A DNA stretch of 11,739 nucleotides from Kangiella sp. (GTDB lineage Bacteria > Pseudomonadota > Gammaproteobacteria > Enterobacterales > Kangiellaceae). This document shows, piece after piece, positions 1 to 5,916 of this stretch (positions are counted from its first letter, which is position 1; each line of letters starts with the position of its first letter). The position numbers and the translations under genes are program-made. The stretch spans positions 35,985-47,723 of the forward strand of contig NVVT01000014.1 in assembly GCA_002733465.1 (NCBI GenBank), in the 5' to 3' direction. The notes beneath the pieces are model-generated. The model saw only the letters and a list, made by a program, of their open reading frames with translations, had not been told where the DNA came from and did no database searches.

Positions 1-332
1 GGTATGAAATTGAAGGGATCGCATGGTCTGGTAAAGGAAAAATTAAAGGCGTCGATATATCTCTTGATGGAGGCGTAAGCTGGCGTCCTGCACCATTAAA
101 AGGTCTAATCATATCGAAATGCTTAACTCGATTTAGCTATATGTATAAATGGAATGGTGAACCTTTGTTGCTTCAAAGCAGAGCATGGGATGAAACTGGT
201 TATGTTCAACCAACCTTTAAACAACTTAGAGCTATACGCGGTGGCAATTCAATTTACCATCGTAACGCTATTCATACATGGAAGGTTTTTGATGATGGTC
301 ATGTTAGAAACGCGCAACTTAAGAATGCTTAA
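1..332 (+). CDS. soxC: SoxC, sulfane dehydrogenase molybdopterin subunit (3' part only)
   Basis: The reading frame is open from base 3 with no start in the window, so only the last 109 residues are seen. They match the C-terminal Mo-co dimerisation domain of the sulfite-oxidase family: a stretch around GVDISLDGG and SWRPAP is followed by WNGEPLLLQSRAWDETGYVQP and a Trp-rich tail. SoxC is the periplasmic molybdenum subunit that, with cytochrome SoxD, takes six electrons from the sulfane sulfur still bound to SoxY after SoxB has released one sulfate. The identification as SoxC rather than another sulfite oxidase rests largely on soxD starting 83 bases downstream. The molybdopterin-binding domain and its Cys ligand lie outside the window, as do the signal peptide and the promoter. 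An internal ATG at 141 is not the start, because the frame is coding upstream of it. Confidence 0.9.
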   Translation, partial: YEIEGIAWSGKGKIKGVDISLDGGVSWRPAPLKGLIISKCLTRFSYMYKWNGEPLLLQSRAWDETGYVQPTFKQLRAIRGGNSIYHRNAIHTWKVFDDGHVRNAQLKNA

Positions 333-414
333 ATAAAAGCCAAAGCGAAATAAGACATTTCACTTATAACAGTTGAACTATTTTTGACCAACACAAGAAT
401 AAAGGTTAATAAAC

Positions 415-1401
415 ATGAATAAAAACAAATATTTAGCAATAATCATTTCTAGTTTGCTTTTTGCTTGTCAGCCATATGAAAAAGCAGAAAAAGATAGCGA
501 AAGTAGCGCAGAGTCTGTTCCGACGGGCACATTAATTCAAAAAGATATGCCAAAATCATTTCAAATGGGTGATCACGCAGCTCAAGAAGTGATAGCTGGA
601 TGGGATATTGATATTAGACCCGATGGAATGGGGTTGCCACCTGGTTCCGGTTCCGTGGAAGATGGTGAAGAAATGTATGAAGAAAAATGTGCAAGCTGTC
701 ACGGGAGTTTTGGTGAAGGCGAAGGATCATGGCCTAAACTAGCGGGTGGTGAAGGAACATTAACTGATGCAAGACCGACTAAAAGCGTTGGTAGCTATTG
801 GCCATACGCCAGTACGCTTTGGGATTATATTCATAGAGCGATGCCCTTTCCTGCTCCTCAATCTTTAGAAGATGATGAGGTTTATGCGATTACTGCCTAC
901 GTTTTATATTTGAATGAAATAGTTGAAGATGATTTTGTTTTAACCAAAGAAAATTTTGCAACCATTAAAATGCCTAATCAAGATAGCTTTTACGTTGATG
1001 ATAGACCCGATACAAGCAATACTCGTTGTATGGAAAATTGTCGTGACGCCACAACAATCACTGAAGTACTTGGTCCCGAGTATACAGTACATATTTTAGA
1101 AGCAGAAGCTGAAGCAAAGCTCAAAGCATTAAGTAGCAACGAAGTTAAAATAGATGAAACCATGCTCGCAAACTATAATGGTGCATGCAAAGTTTGTCAT
1201 TCAGTCGGTATTGCTGGAGCACCAAAGTATGGTGTTAGCGAAGACTGGACTTCTCGTTTAGCGCAGAGTAAAGATACTATTTATAATAATGCACTTAGTG
1301 GCCTTAATGGCATGCCTGCAAAAGGTGGGCGAAGTGATTTATCCGATGACGCAGTAAAAGCGGTTGTCGACTATATGCTCAATTCTGTTAACGCTAAATA
1401 A
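415..1401 (+). CDS. soxD: SoxD, dihaem c-type cytochrome subunit of sulfane dehydrogenase
   Basis: This is the 328-residue electron-accepting partner of SoxC. It has two c-type haem sites, CASCH at residues 92-96 and CKVCH at 258-262. Probable Met axial ligands are M143 (in MPFPAP) and M300 (in GMPAKGG). The first cytochrome domain has the SoxD-type sequence LWDYIHRAMPFPAPQSL, and the second is a class I cytochrome. A C-x3-C pair (C205, C209) between the domains could form a disulfide. The N-terminus is short and hydrophobic, ending in LLFAC, so the mature protein may be a lipoprotein starting at C18, although Phe at position -2 is not ideal for a lipobox. The start is supported by AAAGG at 401-405, nine bases before the ATG. 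It follows soxC by 82 bases and precedes soxX by about 10. Two haems agree with the Paracoccus-type dihaem SoxD. Confidence 0.93.
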   Translation: MNKNKYLAIIISSLLFACQPYEKAEKDSESSAESVPTGTLIQKDMPKSFQMGDHAAQEVIAGWDIDIRPDGMGLPPGSGSVEDGEEMYEEKCASCHGSFGEGEGSWPKLAGGEGTLTDARPTKSVGSYWPYASTLWDYIHRAMPFPAPQSLEDDEVYAITAYVLYLNEIVEDDFVLTKENFATIKMPNQDSFYVDDRPDTSNTRCMENCRDATTITEVLGPEYTVHILEAEAEAKLKALSSNEVKIDETMLANYNGACKVCHSVGIAGAPKYGVSEDWTSRLAQSKDTIYNNALSGLNGMPAKGGRSDLSDDAVKAVVDYMLNSVNAK

Positions 1402-1404
1402 GGA
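1401..1404 (+). promoter_or_regulatory. Ribosome binding site deciding the soxX start
   Basis: AGGA overlaps the last base of the soxD stop codon. It stands two bases from the ATG at 1407 and eight bases from the ATG at 1413, so the second ATG is the better start. The overlap also suggests that soxD and soxX translation are coupled. Confidence 0.55.
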
Positions 1405-1412
1405 TAATGTTA

Positions 1413-1802
1413 ATGAAAAACAAATTTAACTTGATAAGTGCAGTCATTAGCTTCATAGCTCTCGCGACTTTTTCAAGCATATCGATTGCTGAAGACTCTG
1501 CAACAAAAGAAACAAAGCAAATAGAGAAAACGGATATTGAAAAAGGCCAAGATTTAGCCTTTACTCGAAAAAAAGGAAATTGCTTAGCGTGTCATTTTGT
1601 TCAAGGTGGCACTTTAACAGGAAATACTGGGCCAGCTCTTATCGCGATGAAGGCCCGTTTTCCAGAAAGAGAAGTTCTATACAGTCAAGTATTTGATGCA
1701 AGGTTAAAAAATGCAAACACGATCATGCCTCCTTTCGGCGCACACGGTGCTTTAAGTAAAGCGGAAATTGATTTAATTGTTACGTGGCTTTACACACTGT
1801 AA
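1413..1802 (+). CDS. soxX: SoxX, monohaem cytochrome c subunit of SoxXA
   Basis: SoxX is the small haem subunit of the SoxXA complex, which oxidatively couples thiosulfate to the SoxY cysteine in the periplasm. The protein is 129 residues from the start chosen here. It has a Sec signal peptide (residues 1 to about 26, ending near SSISIAED), one haem site CLACH (C57 to H61), a GP segment (TGNTGPAL), and a likely Met axial ligand in TIMPPFG (M105). An ATG at 1407 lies only two bases after the AGGA at 1401-1404, whereas the ATG at 1413 has eight bases of spacing and leads directly into a Lys-rich signal-peptide start; I therefore prefer 1413. The gene is almost contiguous with soxD, suggesting translational coupling. 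Its cognate subunit soxA lies three genes downstream. Length and motif order are normal for SoxX. Confidence 0.93.
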   Translation: MKNKFNLISAVISFIALATFSSISIAEDSATKETKQIEKTDIEKGQDLAFTRKKGNCLACHFVQGGTLTGNTGPALIAMKARFPEREVLYSQVFDARLKNANTIMPPFGAHGALSKAEIDLIVTWLYTL

Positions 1803-1846
1803 ATAACAAAACACTATTTATTTAATATTCAAAAAGGTAAACAAAT

Positions 1847-2308
1847 ATGAGCATTTCAAGAAGAAGTTTTTTTTCTAAATTGGGCAAAAGCGCAGCCTAC
1901 TTAGCTGTTTTAAGCAGTATTCCTAGTATTGCGTGGGCAAAGTGGAACCTAAAAGCATTTACTGCGCCAAACTTAGATGCTGCCATTAAAATAAATTACG
2001 GTGATCTTCCTGTTATTGACAGCGATCTAGTGAATTTAAAAGCACCAGCGATTGCTGAAAATGGAGCGGTTGTACCTATCACCGTCGAAAGTAAGTTACC
2101 AAATACAAAAAGTATCAGTATTTTTGTTCCTGACAATCCGGGTCCTTTAGTTGCAAAATTTAATCTTGGCCCTAGTAGCGTAGCTAAAATAAAAACAAGA
2201 ATTCGTATGGGTAAAACATCTGAAGTAATCGCATTAGTCGAAGCTGATGGGAAACTGCATAGAGCAAGACAAGCGGTTAAAGTTACTATTGGTGGTTGTG
2301 GCGGATAA
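1847..2308 (+). CDS. soxY: SoxY, covalent sulfur carrier subunit of SoxYZ
   Basis: SoxY forms the SoxYZ heterodimer, which carries the sulfur intermediate on a swinging C-terminal arm between SoxXA, SoxB and SoxCD. The 153-residue protein ends in GGCGG (residues 149-153), the hallmark arm with the substrate-binding Cys at position 151. The N-terminus has a Tat signal: SRRSFF at residues 4-9, then a hydrophobic segment and a cleavage site near AWA-K. The remainder has the immunoglobulin-like SoxY fold signature, including VPITVES and FVPDNPGPLVAKFNL. AAAAGG upstream supports the start. SoxZ has no signal peptide and is expected to be exported as a passenger of folded SoxY, as known for the family. 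The intergenic gaps are 44 bases to soxX and 71 to soxZ, and I see no hairpin in either. Confidence 0.96.
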   Translation: MSISRRSFFSKLGKSAAYLAVLSSIPSIAWAKWNLKAFTAPNLDAAIKINYGDLPVIDSDLVNLKAPAIAENGAVVPITVESKLPNTKSISIFVPDNPGPLVAKFNLGPSSVAKIKTRIRMGKTSEVIALVEADGKLHRARQAVKVTIGGCGG

Positions 2309-2379
2309 TTTTTCTTTCCGTATAAAATTAATTGACCTGAATTCAAAAGATTGAACAAATACAATTTTGGAGTTACAAA

Positions 2380-2682
2380 ATGAAAATTAGAGTGAAAGCA
2401 AAAGAAAAAAATGGCATAGTTGCTGCGAAGTTATTAATTAAACACCCAATGGAAACTGGGCGTCGTAAAGATAAGGACGGAAATCTTATCCCATCAAAAC
2501 ATTTAACCACAGTTACTCTTGATTACAAAGGTGAAACAGTTTTTGATGCACATATGGGAACAGGTGTTTCTAAAGACCCTTATATTTCTATTTCCTTTAC
2601 CGGCGTAAAAGGTGAATCATTTGAAGTTAATGCTGCAGACAATACTGGTGAAACTGCTAAAAAGACGGTTAAAATTAAGTAA
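2380..2682 (+). CDS. soxZ: SoxZ, partner subunit of the SoxYZ carrier
   Basis: This 100-residue protein is the structural partner of SoxY. It begins MKIRVKAKEKNGI and has the conserved LIKHPMETGRRKD segment, then a DGNLIPSKHL turn and the C-terminal beta strands typical of SoxZ. It has no signal peptide, consistent with Tat co-export in complex with SoxY. The ribosome site TGGAG at 2368-2372 sits seven bases from the ATG. An intrinsic-terminator-like hairpin follows 23 bases after the stop codon, so soxZ may be the last gene of a frequent shorter transcript. Confidence 0.96.
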   Translation: MKIRVKAKEKNGIVAAKLLIKHPMETGRRKDKDGNLIPSKHLTTVTLDYKGETVFDAHMGTGVSKDPYISISFTGVKGESFEVNAADNTGETAKKTVKIK

Positions 2683-2705
2683 TATTAAAGTCGTTAAAAC
2701 ATAAT

Positions 2706-2736
2706 CACTCTTAATAGTAAAATTAAGGGTGTTTTT
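2706..2736 (+). terminator. Intrinsic terminator between soxZ and soxA
   Basis: A 10-base stem (2706-2715 with 2722-2731, one G-U wobble, otherwise paired) has a six-base loop and is followed directly by TTTTT at 2732-2736. This is the cleanest rho-independent terminator in the window, yet it lies inside the sox cluster, before soxA on the same strand. It may be a partial terminator that sets the ratio of soxCDXYZ to downstream transcripts. Confidence 0.75.
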
Positions 2737-2743
2737 CACAATT

Positions 2744-2749
2744 AAGGAG
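2744..2749 (+). promoter_or_regulatory. Strong ribosome binding site for the GTG start of soxA
   Basis: AAGGAG is a near-consensus Shine-Dalgarno site seven bases before the GTG at 2757. It is the best ribosome site in the cluster and may offset the non-ATG start. Confidence 0.7.
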
Positions 2750-2756
2750 AATTATC

Positions 2757-3635
2757 GTGAACTTAATAAAAACGAATAAATTTCATTGGCTCGCTGGCAT
2801 TGCAACATTACTTTTAAGTGTTAGCGTTCATTCTCAAAATAACGAAAACAAACAGAGTAGCTTTCAAGAAAACGTAAAAGAAGATATTCAAGAATTTCGA
2901 GACTTTTATTCTAAGAAATTTTCTAACATTGATATTAATGAATTTAAAGATGGTGTTTACGCAATAGATGCAAAGTCGCGCGAACAGTGGTTAGAAATTG
3001 AAGAATTCGCGCCTTACGAAATTTCTGTTGAAGAAGGAGAAGAAGCCTTCGGAGAAACCTTTGCTAATGGCAAAAGTTACATAGATTGTTTTCCTAAAGT
3101 GGAAGATGGTATCCGTCAAAACTACCCCTACTTTAACACTGAAACAAATCAAGTTATTACCGTTGAATTAGCAATCAATCAATGCCGTAAAACAAATAAT
3201 GAAAAGCCACTTGCTTTTGGAAACGGCACTTTAGCTGATATTTCTGCGTATATATCTTTTGCATCACGCGGTCAGCTTTTGGATATCAAATTGCCTAATG
3301 AAAAAGCTTACGATGCTTATATGGCAGGAAAAAAATTCTTTTATTCTAAACGCGGTCAATTAAATTTTGCTTGTGCTGATTGCCACTTACAAATTGCAGG
3401 ATCAATGTTACGAGCTGATTTATTAAGCCCTGCGTTAGGGCACCCTACGGCAATGCCTGTTTATCGTTCTAATTGGGGCGAACTTGGAACTTTGCATACT
3501 CGATATGCTGAATGTAATAAAAATGTTCGGGCACAACCGTTAGAACTACAAGGTGAAGACTATAGAAATTTAGAGTATTTTCAAACCATGATGTCTCAAG
3601 GAATGGAAGTTAATGGGCCTAGCTCAAGAAAATAG
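2757..3635 (+). CDS. soxA: SoxA, cytochrome c subunit of SoxXA with one haem site
   Basis: SoxA is the catalytic subunit of SoxXA. The 292-residue protein has a Sec signal peptide (1 to about 26, ending VHSQ) and two cytochrome-like domains. Only the second binds haem: CADCH at residues 206-210, with the distal cysteine ligand C253 in AECNKNVRAQP, the family's active-site cysteine (known to be a persulfide). In the first domain no CxxCH remains, but C111 and C143 are present and probably form the disulfide seen in monohaem SoxA proteins. The start is GTG, strongly supported by AAGGAG at 2744-2749 with seven bases of spacing. The gene follows a terminator-like hairpin, so its expression may differ from that of soxYZ. 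It is separated from its partner soxX by soxYZ, the usual order. Confidence 0.95.
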   Translation: MNLIKTNKFHWLAGIATLLLSVSVHSQNNENKQSSFQENVKEDIQEFRDFYSKKFSNIDINEFKDGVYAIDAKSREQWLEIEEFAPYEISVEEGEEAFGETFANGKSYIDCFPKVEDGIRQNYPYFNTETNQVITVELAINQCRKTNNEKPLAFGNGTLADISAYISFASRGQLLDIKLPNEKAYDAYMAGKKFFYSKRGQLNFACADCHLQIAGSMLRADLLSPALGHPTAMPVYRSNWGELGTLHTRYAECNKNVRAQPLELQGEDYRNLEYFQTMMSQGMEVNGPSSRK

Positions 3636-3664
3636 CTTCAAAAAAATAAACTCTTGGAAAAACT

Positions 3665-3669
3665 GAGGA
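3665..3669 (+). promoter_or_regulatory. Ribosome binding site deciding the soxK-like start
   Basis: GAGGA lies eight bases before the ATG at 3678 and downstream of the in-frame TTG at 3654. The shorter protein, which begins directly with a lipoprotein signal peptide, is therefore favoured. Confidence 0.6.
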
Positions 3670-3677
3670 ATGGAATA

Positions 3678-4064
3678 ATGATAAAAAACAAATTGAATGA
3701 AATAGTCAGCCATAAAACTAAGTTACTTGTTCTTATTTTAGCAATACTTAGTTTATCTGCTTGCGAAAAAACAGAATCTGAAACATCAGCAAACGATAGC
3801 GCTTCTACAGAAAAAGTAGAACAAATCACTAGCGAATCATCTAACCTAATCGCCGAAGCTAACAAACAATCCGCCAAAGCAAAAGAAGTTGGCTTTGAAT
3901 GGTCTACGACACAAAAATTAATTGACCAAGCTCAACAAGCTGAGGAAGCGGGCGATACTAAACTTGCATCGGAATTAGCCAACAAGGCAATTAAAGAAAG
4001 TAAAAACTCTTTAGCGCAAGCAAAATACGCTGATGAACATTGGCAAGACCACACCATAAACTAA
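3678..4064 (+). CDS. SoxK/SAXB-like lipoprotein (SoxXA-binding protein family)
   Basis: This is a 128-residue protein with a lipoprotein signal peptide (hydrophobic core, then LSLSAC, mature start at C29) and a Ser/Glu-rich linker. A short helical domain follows, with the pattern W-x-T-x-x-LI-x-x-A (about residues 75-85), then AEEAGDTKLASELANKA. That Ala-rich pattern and the position between soxA and soxB match the SoxK/SAXB proteins, which bind SoxXA and raise its turnover in thiosulfate-oxidising bacteria. The assignment rests on pattern and context, so no symbol is fixed. A TTG at 3654 in the same frame is less likely than the ATG at 3678, because GAGGA at 3665-3669 is spaced eight bases from the latter. 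The domain also resembles small Lpp-like or DUF4398-type envelope proteins, which is the main alternative. Confidence 0.75.
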   Translation: MIKNKLNEIVSHKTKLLVLILAILSLSACEKTESETSANDSASTEKVEQITSESSNLIAEANKQSAKAKEVGFEWSTTQKLIDQAQQAEEAGDTKLASELANKAIKESKNSLAQAKYADEHWQDHTIN

Positions 4065-4080
4065 ATTCAGAAAATAGGTT

Positions 4081-4103
4081 AAGGGCTAACGCCCTTTTAT
4101 TTT
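4081..4103 (+). terminator. Intrinsic terminator between soxK-like gene and soxB
   Basis: AAGGGC (4081-4086) pairs with GCCCTT (4091-4096) around the tetraloop TAAC. A T-rich run interrupted by one A follows, to 4103. It is GC-rich for this AT-rich region and starts 16 bases after the soxK-like stop codon. As soxB continues on the same strand, this is either an internal attenuator or a true end of transcript with a new promoter before soxB; I see no convincing promoter in the 25 bases that remain. Confidence 0.68.
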
Positions 4104-4128
4104 ACCCATAATAAATTAGGATTTTGTC

Positions 4129-5877
4129 ATGAATCTAAGTCGAAGAGAGTTTACTCAATTATTGGCAATGGCAGGTGCTGCAGGTTTACTACCCTCCTGC
4201 GCTTCGAGTAGCAAAAGTTTAGACAAAATGTACGACATTCCGAATTGGGGTGATGTTCGTTTATTGCACATGACAGATTGCCATGCTCAATTGAATCCCG
4301 TTTATTTTAGAGAACCTAATGTGAATTTGGGTTTTTATGACGCGCACGGAAAAGCGCCTCACTTGGTTGGAGAACGATTATTAAAAAGATTTGAGTTAGG
4401 TAATGATCCGATTGCGACCCATGCTTTTACTTATTTAGATTTTCAAAACTCAGCGGAGCAATATGGAAAGATCGGTGGCTTTGCTCATTTAAAAACGCTA
4501 GTCGATAAACTTAGAGGCGAGTACGGAAAAGACAAAACATTATTATTAGATGGTGGAGATACTTGGCAAGGATCGGGGACCGCTTATTGGACACAAGGTA
4601 AAGACATGGTCGATGCCTGTAATCTTTTAGGCGTTGATATAATGACAGGACATTGGGAATTCACCTACCAAGATACCCAAATTCTGAAAAACATCGAAGA
4701 CTTTAATGGTGAATTTTTAGCACAAAACGTGCGTGTCACGGAAGATGCTTTATTTGATGACGCGCCAGCATATGATGAAGATACTGGGCACGCATTCAAA
4801 CCTTACACAATTAAAATATTAAACGGCCATCGTATTGCGATCATCGGACAAGCGTTTCCTTACACCCCAATAGCCAACCCTAAACGATTTATTCCTGACT
4901 GGACTTTTGGTATTCGTGATGGCGATATGCAAGAATTAGTCGATGAAATTAAAGCTAATGAAAAACCAGCGGCCATCGTTGTGCTTTCTCATAACGGAAT
5001 GGATGTTGATTTGAAAATGGCGTCGGTTGTTTCTGGAATCGATGCAATTTTAGGCGGTCATACCCACGACGGTATTCCCAAAGCAATTGAAGTTAAAAAT
5101 AGTAAAGGAATGACTTTAGTCACCAATGCAGGATCTAACGGTAAATTTTTAGGTGTTATGGATTTCAAATTTACTAATGGAAAAATGTCAGGTTACAATT
5201 ATAAATTACTGCCTATTTTTTCTAATATGTTAAAAGCTGATGTAGAAATGCAGACTTATATTGATACGATGCGAAAGCCTTTCTTGGAAAAACTTCAAGA
5301 ACCACTCGGCGTCGCAGGCACGTTACTTTATCGTCGCGGTAATTTTAATGGCACATTTGATCAAGTCATTTGTGATGCACTGAGAGCTGTTCATGATACC
5401 CAAATTTCCTTGTCTCCTGGATTTAGATGGGGGACTAGTGTGCTTGGTGGTCAAACAATCACCATGGAACATGTATTAGATCAAACCTGTATCACTTACC
5501 CCGAAACCTATGCAAGAGAAATGAGTGGCGAACAAATAAAACTCATTTTAGAAGATGTTGCAGATAATCTTTTCAATAAAGACCCCTACTATCAACAAGG
5601 TGGTGATATGGTTCGAGTAGGCGGTTTAGATTACGCATTAGATCCTATGGGATCCGCAGGTAAACGCGTTACAGAAATGCAACTAGATGATGGAACTAAA
5701 ATTGAAGCTAGTAAAAATTACAAAGTTTCAGGTTGGGCAACTGTTGGAAGTAAAGCACCGGGCGCGCCAATATGGGATGTTGTAGCTGAATACATGCGCA
5801 GTAAAGATACTATTGATTTCAAAAAAATCAATTCTCCAAGACTTGTCAACATAAAAGATAATCCGGGAATTGCTTAA
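4129..5877 (+). CDS. soxB: SoxB, dinuclear-metal sulfate thiohydrolase
   Basis: SoxB hydrolyses the SoxY-bound cysteine S-thiosulfonate and releases sulfate. It belongs to the metallophosphoesterase/5'-nucleotidase superfamily and works with two manganese ions in the periplasm. The 582-residue protein shows the expected metal-ligand motifs: D50-x-H52 in HMTDCHAQ, D142 in DGGDTWQGSG, H175 in the SoxB-type TGHWEFTY (where nucleotidases have GNHE), H288 in SHNG, and H311/H313 in GGHTHDG. The C-terminal 5'-nucleotidase domain follows from about residue 390. The N-terminus is a Tat signal (SRREFTQ at 4-10) ending in LLPSC, so C24 could be lipidated after Tat export. TAGGA at 4117-4121 supports the ATG. 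The length is normal. An inverted repeat covers the stop codon. Confidence 0.97.
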   Translation: MNLSRREFTQLLAMAGAAGLLPSCASSSKSLDKMYDIPNWGDVRLLHMTDCHAQLNPVYFREPNVNLGFYDAHGKAPHLVGERLLKRFELGNDPIATHAFTYLDFQNSAEQYGKIGGFAHLKTLVDKLRGEYGKDKTLLLDGGDTWQGSGTAYWTQGKDMVDACNLLGVDIMTGHWEFTYQDTQILKNIEDFNGEFLAQNVRVTEDALFDDAPAYDEDTGHAFKPYTIKILNGHRIAIIGQAFPYTPIANPKRFIPDWTFGIRDGDMQELVDEIKANEKPAAIVVLSHNGMDVDLKMASVVSGIDAILGGHTHDGIPKAIEVKNSKGMTLVTNAGSNGKFLGVMDFKFTNGKMSGYNYKLLPIFSNMLKADVEMQTYIDTMRKPFLEKLQEPLGVAGTLLYRRGNFNGTFDQVICDALRAVHDTQISLSPGFRWGTSVLGGQTITMEHVLDQTCITYPETYAREMSGEQIKLILEDVADNLFNKDPYYQQGGDMVRVGGLDYALDPMGSAGKRVTEMQLDDGTKIEASKNYKVSGWATVGSKAPGAPIWDVVAEYMRSKDTIDFKKINSPRLVNIKDNPGIA

Positions 5878-5887
5878 CGCAATTCCT
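5865..5887 (+). terminator. Inverted repeat over the soxB stop codon, possible weak terminator
   Basis: GGAATTGC at 5866-5873 is perfectly repeated in inverse at 5879-5886 around the loop TTAAC; a G-T pair at 5865/5887 would extend the stem to nine. The soxB stop codon lies in the loop. The tail is pyrimidine-rich (TTGTTCTCTCTCC) but not a clean T run, so the hairpin may be a weak terminator or an RNA-stabilising 3' structure rather than a full stop before the hydrolase gene. Confidence 0.4.
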
Positions 5888-5906
5888 TGTTCTCTCTCCT
5901 GTTTTT

Positions 5907-5910
5907 GAGA
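5907..5910 (+). promoter_or_regulatory. Weak ribosome binding site for the hydrolase gene
   Basis: GAGA lies six bases before the ATG at 5917. The other in-frame starts, TTG at 5887 and ATG at 5941, have no purine-rich site at a suitable distance. Confidence 0.35.
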
Positions 5911-5916
5911 ATTCAA

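Noticed and set aside
343..365. Imperfect inverted repeat between soxC and soxD
   Set aside because: Nine-base arms with one mismatch, AT-rich, no T run after it; expected often by chance in AT-rich spacers.
1996..2364. 122-codon open frame on the - strand opposite soxY
   Set aside because: It lies wholly over soxY and its spacer; soxY is unmistakable from GGCGG and Tat motifs, and the antisense product shows no recognisable domain.
3638..3877. 79-codon open frame on the - strand over the soxK-like gene
   Set aside because: It overlaps a gene with a clear lipoprotein signal and ribosome site; no support for the antisense product.
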